This document shows, piece by piece, positions 22,471 to 33,543 of a stretch of 64,000 bases of DNA (position 1 is its first letter; each line of letters opens with the position of its first letter). A program made the position numbers and the translations under genes. This DNA is from Oikopleura dioica (taxonomy: Eukaryota; Chordata; Appendicularia; Copelata; Oikopleuridae). The stretch spans positions 6,146,501 to 6,210,500 of the forward strand of contig OU015568.1 in the NCBI GenBank assembly GCA_907165135.1, read 5' to 3'. Below the pieces are notes generated by a model. That model saw only the letters and a list, made by a program, of their open reading frames with translations, did not search any database and was not told the DNA's origin.

Positions 22471-22623
22471 CGGGCAAAATTGATATAAGTTGAAAAAGTT
22501 GGCATCGATTTATACGCGCACGAAATTTGCTACTTATAACTTTATCGATTTTACGGAAGGGAAGATGGTGGCGTTTGGAATCTTTATTTGAAGAATATTT
22601 ACAGTGAAAATAACAGGAGAAAT

Positions 22624-23023
22624 CTAGTCTTTTGGTGACTTAGAGTTCATTAGCCGAGGATCTTGGTTGTATTTTTGCGAAAGTCGGTCGATCAGGTCCT
22701 GGATATTCAGCATTTTCGCCGGCTGAATTTGATAAGTTTCAATCAATCAGAAAAAAGTACCTTTGCCGTAGCTAGAATCACATTCTTCTCGCCGTTATTC
22801 CACATTGCGTTCATTCCCGAAACGCCGCGGGAAAAGTCCCGTCGACGTTGGCTCCAACTTGAGGCCATTTCTTCATTGAACTTTGCTTGGCTCCTGATCA
22901 CGGTGGTTTTATTTCATCTCTGATTGAAAATTCTTACCTCTCCGCGTATTCTGGCAATGCAGGATTGAGGGAACTGTCGAAGCTGGAGTGCACCGCGAAA
23001 AGGGATGAAATTGGGATTCTCAT
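22624..23023 (-). CDS. Small unrecognised protein (~105 aa)
   Basis: Three exons joined by canonical introns (about 44 and 38 nt). The start is ATG 23023 (MRIPISSLFAVHSSF), with an in-frame stop just upstream. The middle is basic (SSWSQRRRDFSRGVSGMNAM) and the end reads NIQDLIDRLSQKYNQDPRLM then NSKSPKD. There is no membrane segment or recognised domain. It lies 153 nt before the 7TM-pseudokinase start on the same strand. A larger upstream frame (23020-23360, ending FMKRSAFISEKRE) overlaps in another frame and may be 5' UTR or an alternative exon. Intron phasing supports a real gene; function unknown. Confidence 0.55.
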
Positions 23024-23931
23024 TCTCGTTTTTCAGAAATGAAAGCGCTCCTTTTCATAAATCCAGATAATTTTATGTAAGGTTGATCCACCAGTGCCGC
23101 CCAAAAATTGATTTCATTCGAGAAATATTTATAAATATCTTGGTTCACCCAACGTGGTGAGTTTCTAAGTTCTATTTTTCTATTTGGAATAGTTCGGTGT
23201 TTGGTGGGTACTTGGATTGATGGAAGTTTGATTAGGGAGCCGCTTGCAAATTTACGAGTCAAATACAAATAGCTGTTTACTGGAAGCGCGGCGGATGCAA
23301 TATTTGCCGACGGCGCCAAGTTAAACTTTAACTTTCGCCGAGCAGCGACGCCCAAACCCCGCCAGCCACATCATCATTATTTCAAAAATACCCGAGAAAT
23401 CATTCCAGAAAACGGAAATTTTCAACTGGGCAGAATTCAATCGTTCTTTTTGCGATTTTAACTGAAGGTAAAGCTGGCTACATAACGTTTGAAAACTTGC
23501 TGAAACGAACGTTATGTTGTCCCTACCTACAGTTAGCTGCGCCACAATCGACAGTACATATTCGAGAGCAAAGAGCTAAGTCTCCTTAGAGAAAGCCAAA
23601 AGTGTAAATTTTAACCTGCTGCTGTCAAAATGAGGCCTTTAATAATATGGAGATTTTTCGAAAGAATTAAGGGTGTCACTGCGTAAACTTTAACGAAAAC
23701 GATTCTATAAAGATCATCTATCTTGAATCAACTGTTCGTTGAGGATCATTTTTTTCATTTTTCGATTTATTTACAAGGTGAGAATTAATATCTACGGAAG
23801 TGAAGACTTTGTGGCAGAGTTGAAATTTGTTTGAGACGAGAACGAGGAGTAGAAAAATTGTAAGTTGGTCAGTTAGCTTGCTCAATAAATATAAAGTTAA
23901 CGTAGTTGAAGTGTGCAGAATATTTTCAAAG
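23024..23931. other. Region between the PHLDB 3' end and the small gene
   Basis: An open minus-strand frame at 23020-23360 (start not ATG) has basic composition and no recognised domain. The rest, 23560-23930, is the PHLDB 3' flank with no gene seen. Possible upstream exons of the small gene cannot be excluded. Confidence 0.3.
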
Positions 23932-26900
23932 CTAAAGCGCGTTGGTGTTGCCCTCGCAGCCGGTGACGATGGCGTCGACCCAGACGCGCGCCAGTTCGGA
24001 TGATTTCGCTGCCAGCACCAGACGCCTGCTCGAAGTGGTGATGACGATTCCAATGCGCCGATTCGGGGCTTTGAATTTGTTGCTGTGATCGATGAAAACG
24101 TCGGAGATCTCGGGGAAAAAGATCACCCCGTTTGGCTTCTTCTCTTTCTCGCTGCTAAAAATTGAAGTTAACAAAAAAGTCTCTAGAATTATTTTTCTTA
24201 AAAATTTGTTGCCCGCTTATAGAGTCAGTTAAAAAGTGACTTTTCGGATGAAAACGAAAAAATGAACTTTTTTAAAAAACGCGGCTCTTTGAACAGCGTT
24301 CTTTCCGATCGCTCAGAAAGAACCTTCTTCAAGCAGTTGATCAGATCAGAAGAGCTTCACGAGGAAATATTCCAAAGACTAACGGTAAGCTCTGTTTTTG
24401 GGGCCATCTATTAAACCAGCTTCAGACAAATAAGTTTTGGCCCTTTCACGACTACGGACCGTTTTTTGAGCTGGAATATATGAACCCAAACTACTACAAA
24501 GCTGTCGTCCAGCTTGTCCTATGGCCAGGGATTCGAAATCCAAATACTAAGCTTTTCTGTCGATTTTTCTTGAACCCCTAAAAGACCCTGATTGTTCTGA
24601 TTTATGTAATCTTTCACGCGCTTGGGATGTCCAGCCACGATTTACACTTTTTATTTTACCTCATTCTTCCGACTTGGTTAATTTACAAAATATTGGACAT
24701 CGTCAAATACTGGGACTGTGAGTACTCCTCCTTGATTTCAAAAAAGAAAAAGGGCAAATTTAGTCCGCCAACTGGTGATAAAGAAGCTCGAAAATACGTA
24801 CGAATTCAGAGTCGGCGACAATGTTACTCATGAAGGAGATTTAAGGTAATGGAACTACTCTCTTTTCTTGGGATTATAATTGGTTTCGTAGCGATATTTA
24901 TATTCGAATAGAAGCGCTGGATGGAGCAGATAGCAAACTATTCTACCGACTTATTTTAAATGGATACAACGTAAGCGAACTCAACTCTTCTATCAATAAT
25001 TCTTCAATTATTTCAAGATCGAAAAATATATCCTGACGACGATGACAAGCAAAAAGAACGACTTGGACAAAATCGGCCGCCTTATCGCTCGTAGAGTCAA
25101 TTTAAATTACTTCGGTAAGATCATTCTGTTACGAGAGAAGGAAAAACCAAATGTTTCAGATTCCGGAGATATCTCGAGCAAGAACGTAGTTCGCCACATC
25201 GAAAATGTCAAGAGAAAGAAAGCTTTCGTCTCGTCTCCCCGCCCAACAAGGCAAACTCGAAAGTCTGTTTTCCAAGGCTTCATGGTTTAATCTGTATTCA
25301 TTTTTTCTGTAATATACTATTCACGTGATTTTTAAAAGAAAGTTTCTTTGAAGAAATCTATACAATCCGACGAGGAAATTATTAAATTGAACCCCTTAGA
25401 ATCCGATCAGACAGATTATAGACGAATTTATTAGCCGAGCGTTAATTCAATTAAGAAAATTGTTTCTACACCCCGAATCAATTAATTACCTAAACCACTG
25501 AAGCGATCGTGTCCGGCGATCGAAGAGGACCCATCTGTTCTTCCATCGCTTCCACGGTCGTCGCTTCTTCCTTGATGCCAGCTTCGACAGTTTTCCCCGA
25601 ATCGCGTGGGGAGTAATGTCGAGAGAAGCTGTCACTCGTGGGTTGTGGCCTTGAGCTTCCAGATGAGTTCTCAAATCCAGATTTGGACTCGTATTTGCGA
25701 CGTATCTGGTCATCGGGCGATTTTCTTTTCTCCTTGAATCTCCTTCCGGAGAAACACTAGAGCGCATCGTCACCTGATCGTTTCCGTACTAAAAATAAAA
25801 GTAAAAAATCAAAATCGATCGCCGCGAAAATCACCTGTGAAGCAGACGCGCCGATGTCAGAAATTGACGGATTCGAGCTTGGGGGCATCGAGTCCTTTAC
25901 TGGCGAAATGACGGATTGATCGAAGACCGAGTCAGACGGATTCCGCCCGCTTTGAGAAATGCCCACTGAATTTGACCTCGTGTGGTTGGTAAACGTCGAG
26001 TTCGCTCGAGGATAGCCGGGAGAGGTCATTCCAGTCGGCTCTTCGGATGCGCTGGCCAGAGATCGCATCAGTCGTTCTTTTTCTTCCTGCACTTCCATTA
26101 GGAGCTTTTTCATTTCTTCCACGTGCTTTTCGCTTCAAACAGAAGAGTTTGAGGAGTAACTACTAATTGATTTGTATTTACCTGTCTTGCGCCTGGGCCA
26201 GTTGGCTCGCGCGCTCAACGATCCAATTCGAGTTGGCAGTACTTCCGTAGCTGTCGACACTGAGCACGGAGCCGCCGTCATATGAGATGCCGCTGTTGGA
26301 GCGCGCGCGGGGACGTCGCACCCGCGGACCGGTGCAGTACGACGGCGCCTTCCGCTGGAATCGGCTAATCATCTGTTTCTCCTCGCGCTGCAGTGCGATG
26401 ATCTGCTCATCCCGCTCAGCGTTCAGCCGGAGCGTCTCTTCCCGCATCTCCGCGTCGAGGACCACCAGTTGATTCTGAAAATGTCGAGTTAAATTGAATC
26501 TAATTTATAAGCGGCAATAAAATCTATTTTTCTGACGTGAGCGTGAAGAAGTAAAATCAACTGATCTCAATTAAGCTCAGAGCAGATGCAGCCTCGTAAA
26601 AATCCATCTTGTTTTTTCCGTAATTATCGTTTCCTCTTTTCGTTGTACTCACTTTCAAAGCGTCCATCCGTCTTTTACGGTCGCGCAGAGTCATTTCCAG
26701 CTCTTTGGAGATCTCGTTGTTTCTTGCTCCACAAACGTTGTTTTCCAACTGAGCGCGTTCAATTTCAAGCATGTTTTCTTCCTCGTGGAGTTCGCCGGAG
26801 ACAAGTGCTTTTTCCATTCGAAGCGACTGGAGCGTCTCGTCGAGCTGCCCTTCCAATTCTCTGATGCGGTCTTTGATCGCGCAGGGTCTGTCTTTCATCG

Positions 26901-29208
26901 AAGCTATTTGCGTCATCCTTTCTTTCTCGCGCTAAATAGTGGATTTTTATTTTTCCTATTTTCCCAATTATAAAAAATGAAGAGCGACTTATATATTTTC
27001 ATTTTGAAAGGAAGTCATTTTCGACTTCCAAAAACGGCGAAATGAAAAAATAAAGAGCCAAATCTGCAAAAGAATGGATCAAAGTCAGCTGAAGCCATTT
27101 GGGGCGCAGACAGAAGATTAGAGCAAATGTTGACTTACAGCAGCTTCGGCGCGTTCGTGATCAAGGTCGATTCGGTTCTGCGCCTCGAATTCTTCCAGCC
27201 CGTAGATCAGATCTTTCCCCGAGCGGTGCGACAAGAGAGATGAAACAGAACCCTGTCGCTGACGGTGGCTGAGGCCCATACCATAGCCAGATGGTGGAAG
27301 GGAGGCCATTTCAGACGCTGCGTCAGAATTTCGCCGATGCCGCGATCTGCCTCGCTCTCCGCCGCCGTAGCCAAAGCCAGAGCAGGTCGACATGCTGTCC
27401 AAATTTTGACGATCTAAATTTGAAATTCAAACTTTGATCTTGTTCTAGCGAGTGGATTAGATAAGCCTTGAATTGCGGCTCCGGACCCCACCCGTGTAAA
27501 ATTCCTTTGTTTGATATTTTCCCGAGTACTCCGAAATATTTTCCGCCTGAGTGGCAAATCCCGTCAAATTGACCGCATCGAGAAAGTATTTTGCTTGGAA
27601 AATCTCGCTCGATTTAATCCGCCAAAATCTGTATTTGGAAAAGAGCTCTGGAGCTGGCACAGGTTCTTAAAGATCCATCAAGTTTGCTATTTTTAGCTAA
27701 TGCTATCGCTAAAGGGGTCAAAAGGCTCTTTTAAAGGGATCGAGAGCTTATATTTTCCAAATTACAAAATAAATGGCCAGAATCGATTAATCAGCTTTTT
27801 CCTTCTGAAAGAAATATAAATCCCTCGGCGAAAAAAAGGTCACCAAGGAGGTCAATTTTTCAATTTTCAAATATTCACTCAATTAATATTTATCAAGGTC
27901 GCTTTCAATATTCAAAATTCTAATTGGGAAGAAAATGAATAATGTGACCGGGAAAAAACGGGAAAGCGAAACGAAGACGGTCCATTAAAAGTTAGACAAT
28001 GACAGATTATAGAATTAAGCCCGCGGGAAAGGGAAAGAAGGATCATCCGGGATGAGGATCGGATTTGATTCCTATTTTGGTCGCCCATTTATCGGAACAA
28101 GGCCAAGTTTTTAACAAAGCCTTTTGAAAGACTCACTGTTTATTTTAATTATGACAATTTGCAGTCGTTTATTACTAGTTGCCGTTTTCTCCTTTTTTCT
28201 CTCAGGACGGCGAAGTTAATTATCACACCTCTGGGAAATGGACTGACTCAGCTGTGAGCCCTCTGTGACTCTGGTAGGCTTACAACTAATTCTCAACTTT
28301 CTCATTGAAAGATTCATTTTCTGAATTCATCATCCCTCAAGAACGCACTTCCTTCTCAAAATACCCCAGTTCCCAGTCCACAGCCAGTGAATAAAATAAA
28401 CAGTTTTGGGCTTTTTTAAAACAGTGCAAATTTCAAAATTGGCGTTTCCGGTTTAGTAAATTTTCAAAAGCAACAACTGACCTTTTGACCTGGCCCGGAT
28501 GTTGGCAGCTCTGTTTCGAGCGTTTTGAAGGCGAGACATGGCATCTTTGCCAGATCCGATCGGTCGGTCGACAGAAAGAGAGCGGTGATGGGAGGGTCGA
28601 TGGTGGAGTCCATGCGAGGTCGGTTCGGGCATTCGCCGCGGGGCAGGGATCGGCGGAAGATGGCAGGACTCGGGAGTGACGATCACTTCCTCGTCCGAAA
28701 GTTTGAGTTTTTCTTGAAAGTCCATCGAGTTCACTCCAGAGTCGGTTTCATTTTCTTTCCCCGGCGAGTGTCCTAAAAACAACCCCTTTGTTAGCATTTT
28801 AGCTTCACAACCTAATAAAACACACCGTAAAAACTCACCGCGCCGCGCTCTTTGTAATCATCAAAAAACGGTTCAAATTAGTTTTCTGGCGAAAAGTAAA
28901 CACAGACTCTCTTCAATTCGAAATGGGAAGAGGGTGAAGGCGAGGTTAGTGTTTGCGTGCGGCCGAGCTTATTCATCCCACTACAGTGCGCGAATTTAGT
29001 CAGATGGAGACACAAGATTTTCCCAAAGCTCTCAATCTGCAATTATTTTGAAATTGTTTTTAATTGGACCAGGAGCTCATCTTTAGAATGCATCAAAATC
29101 AATAGAAAATTGAATTACTCTTCAAAAATCAATACACTTCCGTCTTGGATTCTTACCTAGCTTGTAGCTAACTCTGTCCCAGATTTCGCAGGTGTTTTCG
29201 CTCATCAT
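23932..29208 (-). CDS. PHLDB/LL5 family PH-domain cortical adaptor
   Basis: Orthologue of PHLDB1/2 (LL5), a PIP3-binding cortical scaffold that anchors microtubule plus ends and organises adhesion sites. Start at ATG 29208 (MMSENTCEIWDRVSYKL). A low-complexity Ser/Pro/Arg region follows (HSPGKENETDSGVNSM, MDSMSTCSGFGYGGGERG), then a coiled coil (KDRIRELEGQLDETLQSLRM and AEMREETLRLNAERDEQI), another Ser-rich stretch, and a C-terminal PH domain split by the last intron. The PH parts are WKRWKNRWVLFDRRTRSL, then GVIFFPEISDVFIDHSNK, ending ARVWVDAIVTGCEGNTNAL, matching the family ending. About eight exons give about 735 residues. The last intron (about 24158-25487, 1.3 kb) is unusually long because it contains an opposite-strand gene. 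The N-terminal FHA domain of PHLDB1 is absent. Confidence 0.9.
24262..25290 (+). CDS. TMEM249-like small membrane protein nested in a PHLDB intron
   Basis: The gene lies entirely inside the last PHLDB intron on the opposite strand. Start at ATG 24262 (MNFFKKRGSLNSVLSDRS), stop at 25288-25290. Two hydrophobic helices are seen: LIVLIYVIFHALG and LHFLFYLILPTWLIYKILDI. A beta-rich domain follows, with YEFRVGDNVTHEGDLRDIYI, KLFYRLILNGYNIEKYIL and the signature-like KIGRLIARRVNLNYFD. The last segment and the order of elements resemble TMEM249, which in mammals is tied to the sperm CatSper channel; this is from memory and needs a profile search. Introns are about 40-50 nt and mostly canonical. The one near 24548-24581 (about 34 nt) has no GT-AG solution in frame. 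The basic tail ends SVFQGFMV. Confidence 0.6.
27403..28452 (-). other. Large PHLDB intron
   Basis: An intron of about 1 kb between the exon ending ARSKG and the exon starting QNLDSMSTCSG. AT-rich, no nested gene or repeat recognised. It is long for this window, where most introns are below 60 nt. Confidence 0.6.
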
Positions 29209-30377
29209 CGTTTTCTTCGTTTATTATCACTTTGCCAGCCCTTGTACTGCTGAGGGGGCCGGCTGAGTTTGAGAAAATTAGAGAAAATTTTAATTTATCT
29301 TTCAATTTTCTGAGCGGCACGAGCGGAGGTGAGACGGACTCGACGGCGGCGTGGAGCGTGCTCGGAATACGGTCCAGGGCGCCCTCCCCTCTGGATCGCA
29401 GAGAGAGAGAGGCTGACCAGATATCCCGCCGAACTTGGGCAGAGATCTCGGCGGGGATCAAGGTCAACGAGCAAATTTACTCAAGCACTAATCTTCTTCT
29501 GCCAAATTTCTGGGTCAATAGGGGGCAAGGAAAAAGAAAGGAGGGATGATAGAAGAAGGAACAATCTGGCCTAAGGGGCAATATGGCCCATATTATATGG
29601 GGGACCATTCACTTTCTCGTATATTTTGATTGAACCGGATCCTTATCATCCGTTGAATACACAAACTTATCGATCAAGTGAGCGTGAACTGGTATATTTG
29701 TTCAATTTTAGGGGCCCCATAATATTGCTTATTCAAACTCTGTGGGAGAGCGTAAAAGTTTAATTTGAATTCCACTTTGGCAAAAGTAAGGATCGAGTAG
29801 AGCCGAAAACAAGCCATTATTTTTTGAATGAACAGGTGCTTCACGTGGAAGTAGTAACAAGCTAACAGGCTATTGTTTCTCGGCCGATGACAGCAACTGT
29901 CCAATTCACAGAGCTCCTTTACAACTAATTTCAACAGCTCTCTTTGAGAGCTCTTCTACGCGTGGTGCCAAACCGAACCGGGCGCTACAGCTGCTCCACT
30001 TGAAAGGCAACACATTTTCGAAATGATAGATGTTAAACATTTTACGCGGTCGCTGAATTATTGATGCTAATTTACGACGCGGGCTAGAATTGACCATTGT
30101 TTAGCTAAGTATCCTTTTCACTGGAGAAACACTGTAATTTCGAGAAGATAAAAGCCCAATTTGTCATTCGATTTTTTACTTGAGTGGACATTTCTGTAGA
30201 TTTTGCCCTAATTAGACCTCTGATTAGTTTCGACGGGTCACTGAGTTTAATTTTAAAAAGAGAAAAATAGAATCAATGAGATTTTCTTTGATTGAAATTT
30301 ATTTTAGCAAATTTTCTTTTAGATTCAGAACAGTAAAATATCAGTAAAGTAAGAGTGTTAGGAGGTAGACAGGTTCT
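29209..30377. other. Intergenic upstream of PHLDB, 3' of the DD3-3-like gene
   Basis: A GC-richer part (29230-29560) with CTCTCTCT runs is the likely PHLDB promoter/5' UTR. The remainder, up to the DD3-3-like stop codon, is AT-rich. No exon-like segments with splice signals or RNA genes were recognised. Confidence 0.4.
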
Positions 30378-32726
30378 TTAGTTGACAATAATTGTTCCCT
30401 TCTGAGCGCGGTTGGAAAAGTTGTTGTTTCGAGTTGAAAGGTACTGATGGACACCGGGATTCATTCGCACAATGTTTCCAGCGAAGTATGCTGGGGCGTT
30501 GTTGAGTTTATCGTTGAGAGCTTCTTTCTCTTCCAGGGACTCGCCAGCGCAGTCTTTTTGGTCGGAGCATTCGTAATAACCAGAAGTGGCGAGTTGAAGC
30601 TCGAGATCTTCGGTGTTGTTCAGTTTCTTGATAGAATCGGCGGCGCTCCAGATCCATTCGGCGAACATTTTTGGCTCTTCGGAAAAGTCAGTTTCGGAAA
30701 TTTCAGCGAAACAGAGGGCTCTCGAGAAGACTCGGTGTTCGTTCATGTCGTCGTACCATTTTCCTCTAGAGTCGATCATAGCGTAGTGGTCGATCTCGCC
30801 AATTGGAGGTCGTTGATGTCGGAACTGATGGAAAGAAGCAGTCTCGCCGGAAGAAAGAGAAGCCCAGTCAGCAGCCATTCCAATTGGAAGATCGCCTCTC
30901 CATTGACCGTTTCGAGTCCAGAACTGAACCAGAGCATCGTTGTATTCTTGAGTGGTTGGCTCCGGGAGATTCATCTTTGCAGCTTCGCATTGCTGGACGA
31001 TTTCAGGGAAGGAGCTGTCTCGGACAATCAAGGCTCGGAACGTGTGAACGGTTCCATCTGCATCAGTGTACTGGAAGTAATCTTCGTCGAGCTCATTGTT
31101 CGGGAAAGAAGGAGTGCCAGCTGGGATGCTCGCGCCGGGGACAGTGATGGGAACGATGTTGGATCTGTCAGTTCCTTGTCGCCCTTCGCCGTCGGAGTTG
31201 GGATTGGTGTTGCTTCCTTCCCACTGAATGTGTACCAGATCGTCTTGGTTCATTTCGAGGATGGTCGGAGAGAAGTCGTATTCAACAGAAGGAAAAGCTT
31301 GAACGATGTTGCCTCGGCGACCGCGAACGCCGAGATTTTTGATGATTTTGTCGGAAGGAACGGATTGTGGTCGAGGCTTGAGCTGGAAGATGTGGGATCG
31401 ATCTTGGAAGACGCGGCCGGTTTGGGCGGAATCGAGGGCGAGTTGAAGTCGAGCGCCTCGATAAGTGACTTCCGGATCGTCGTGAGACTCGAGTCCGGGA
31501 AAGTAGGCTTTGCGGTTTTCGGAGGCGAAGTCGTCGACGTAGTCGTTGGTGGTGATGTTGTATCGGATTCGGAGAACGCATTCTTGGGATTCGAGGAGGC
31601 TGTGGAAGTTTGGAAGCTCCCATTTGTAAGTCGGAAAGTAGTCGGTGTCGTCAATTTGGCCAAGGTGGTTGGCGCGGGACCAGGGCGCTTTCTTGCATTC
31701 GGGTGCTTCTTCCAAAAGAAGACATTTTTCTTGCGGAGCTGCTCTTCGGCCTTCACCAGTTCGGTAAGGAATTCCCCAGATGATATCGTTTTTGAAATCG
31801 GAGTCTTTGGCAAGAGCGTCGCAGTCATCTTTGTCTTCGATTTCTTCAAAGATGAATTTTGCGTTGTAGAATCCGACCCACTCGCCCCCGAAGTGCTCGC
31901 ACTCTTCTTGGTTGTTGTATTTGCTGTAGCCGAGAGTTGTGTTTTCGTCAATTTTGTGGACGCACTCGTATTTCATGTTTCTGTTTCCATTCTCTGCAGT
32001 GAGGTCCTGGCATTTTTCTGGCTCCGAAGTGAGGACCGCAATGTCTTTCCAGGGATTAGGATGCCAGTAAGGATAATAGTCTCTCTCTTCTGGGCACTCG
32101 TAACCGCGTCGAGTTCCTCCAGGATTCTGTCGAGTGTAGATCGCGCCGCCTCGGACTCGGCCTTCGTTGCCAGTGAAAAGGCCGTAGTTTCTGTCTCTCT
32201 TGTAGCAGGAGTCGTAGTACTCCCAAGACTCGTGCACTCCTCGTTCAGCGTGATCGTTGTCTGTCGTATCTTTGCGACGGCGTTCAGCATATTGCTGCTG
32301 CGATTCATCGTTATTTGGTCGGCGGTAAGCAGGAGTATTCGTGTTGAGTCCGTTTTGGATCTTGGTGGAGGAGGAGTCCTCGCACATGTACTGAAGAACG
32401 ATCTGGCAGTTGACCCAGTTGGCGTCGTTTTCGTCGCGTTTGCCGCAGCCGTGCTGGTTCCACCATTCAATGGCGATTTCAGAAGCAGCCTCGCTAGTGG
32501 ACTCGAAGAAGACAGCTTTGCTTTGTTCATCAGCAGTTTTGGCGGCTGTGTCGAATCTATCGCCGACGTTGTAGCCGCCCTCGTTGTTGTTCTGAGAATC
32601 GAAAAGGCGATTTGCGTTTCGTCGGCCCTCGGAGTTTTCGTTGAGCCGGTTGTTGGAGCCCCTCGGGAAGTGCATGTAGACATCGGCCAGAGCGGTCGAA
32701 GCAAGGAGCGAAGAAAAAAGTTTCAT
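30378..32726 (-). CDS. Secreted DD3-3-like protein, intronless
   Basis: A single uninterrupted frame of 782 codons. A signal peptide (MKLFSSLLASTALA) is followed by DVYMHFPRGSNNRLNENS and ANRLFDSQNNNEGGYNVGD, the N-terminal signature of the DD3-3 family, first described in Dictyostelium and also present in marine invertebrates. The family is extracellular with no known biochemical activity. Many Cys residues (CEDSSSTK, CYKRDRNYG, CPEERDYYPYW, CKKAPWSRANHLG) suggest a disulfide-rich fold. Predicted N-glycosylation sequons include NTTLGYS and NITTND. The lack of any intron is odd next to neighbours with many short introns and would fit a retro-copy or selection for fast expression. Codon use is G/C-ending, so the complementary strand is also open over 787 codons. 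Confidence 0.85.
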   Translation of the reverse strand: MKLFSSLLASTALADVYMHFPRGSNNRLNENSEGRRNANRLFDSQNNNEGGYNVGDRFDTAAKTADEQSKAVFFESTSEAASEIAIEWWNQHGCGKRDENDANWVNCQIVLQYMCEDSSSTKIQNGLNTNTPAYRRPNNDESQQQYAERRRKDTTDNDHAERGVHESWEYYDSCYKRDRNYGLFTGNEGRVRGGAIYTRQNPGGTRRGYECPEERDYYPYWHPNPWKDIAVLTSEPEKCQDLTAENGNRNMKYECVHKIDENTTLGYSKYNNQEECEHFGGEWVGFYNAKFIFEEIEDKDDCDALAKDSDFKNDIIWGIPYRTGEGRRAAPQEKCLLLEEAPECKKAPWSRANHLGQIDDTDYFPTYKWELPNFHSLLESQECVLRIRYNITTNDYVDDFASENRKAYFPGLESHDDPEVTYRGARLQLALDSAQTGRVFQDRSHIFQLKPRPQSVPSDKIIKNLGVRGRRGNIVQAFPSVEYDFSPTILEMNQDDLVHIQWEGSNTNPNSDGEGRQGTDRSNIVPITVPGASIPAGTPSFPNNELDEDYFQYTDADGTVHTFRALIVRDSSFPEIVQQCEAAKMNLPEPTTQEYNDALVQFWTRNGQWRGDLPIGMAADWASLSSGETASFHQFRHQRPPIGEIDHYAMIDSRGKWYDDMNEHRVFSRALCFAEISETDFSEEPKMFAEWIWSAADSIKKLNNTEDLELQLATSGYYECSDQKDCAGESLEEKEALNDKLNNAPAYFAGNIVRMNPGVHQYLSTRNNNFSNRAQKGTIIVN

Positions 32727-33264
32727 TTTTGGTTGTTGATTTTGGTTTTCAGTTTTTGTTATGAGATGGAGAGCCAGGCGCGCCGCTTTTATAAGAATTT
32801 AGGCTCGTAAAAAAGTTGATTTCGCGTAAATTGGATCTGCGTCAGACTAGACTAGCGCAAAACGAAAAATCGTCATTAGAAATGACCAATTTACGCTTTT
32901 CCTTGTTTTATAATATTTATTATTTCCGATTTTTACGCTTATTGCTGACGTATAAAGTGAGTCCTCTTCTGACTTTTGTCGATGAGCTTTCAGCGCGATG
33001 AGGACAAACCGTCGAAAATTCCGTCGATGAACTTTTTCTTCCAATAGAATTTACGATATCAAAAACTATGAATTCTAAAATCGTAAAACTCCCGGTCAAT
33101 AGATGCTTTGGCGACAAACTCTTTCGCAAGAGGTTACCGAATTCCAGATCAATTCAGCGTGGTGGCTCTATTTGCGGTGAGTCCTCTTCTGACTATTCTA
33201 TGGCAACTTTATAATCTGGGAATTCTTCATGCATTTGATCATTCATAGCTTTTGACAAGTAAAA
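32727..33264. other. Intergenic promoter region (DD3-3-like and small Thr-rich gene, divergent)
   Basis: The two flanking genes are transcribed away from each other, so this stretch of about 540 bp must hold both promoters. The sentence-like repeat TGAGTCCTCTTCTGACT occurs twice (near 32957 and 33178), which could be a shared regulatory motif. Nothing else is recognised. Confidence 0.4.
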
Positions 33265-33543
33265 ATGAGAAGAGCTCTGAAGCTCGCAATCGGCATCGCG
33301 AGTTTTGTCGGTATTTTTTCAGTCATTTTCTTCCCAGGTAAAATACCCCTTGAATTGTTCAGCAGAGAGGATTGAATTTTTGTAGCGTATTTTGTTGGGC
33401 GAGAGAAAACAACAACAACCGTTTCGCCTCCTCTTACGACAACAACGATTGAAACAACAACCGAGGAAAGCTCAGGCATGATGCCAGAAGAATTGAACAC
33501 TTTTGAGCGAAATCATGGAAGAGTACTGGGCGCAGATTTCTGA
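33265..33543 (+). CDS. Small Thr-rich single-pass membrane protein
   Basis: Two exons joined by a short canonical intron (about 33345-33384). ATG 33265 gives a short basic N-terminus, a hydrophobic helix (LAIGIASFVGIFSVIFF), a Thr-rich stretch likely O-glycosylated (TTTTVSPPLTTTTIETTT) and an acidic tail ending NHGRVLGADF. About 75 residues. No family recognised. The helix could be an uncleaved signal anchor or a signal peptide. Clean splice signals and a conserved frame across the intron support it; function unknown. Confidence 0.6.

Noticed and set aside
28485-28776. Open plus-strand frames opposite the PHLDB Ser/Pro-rich exon
   Set aside because: They are shadows of the biased coding exon, with no splice signals or domains.
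30447-32810. A 787-codon plus-strand frame opposite the DD3-3-like gene
   Set aside because: It is the mirror of a strongly codon-biased real gene, has a Val/Ser-rich composition with no domain, and the minus strand has a signal peptide and family motifs.
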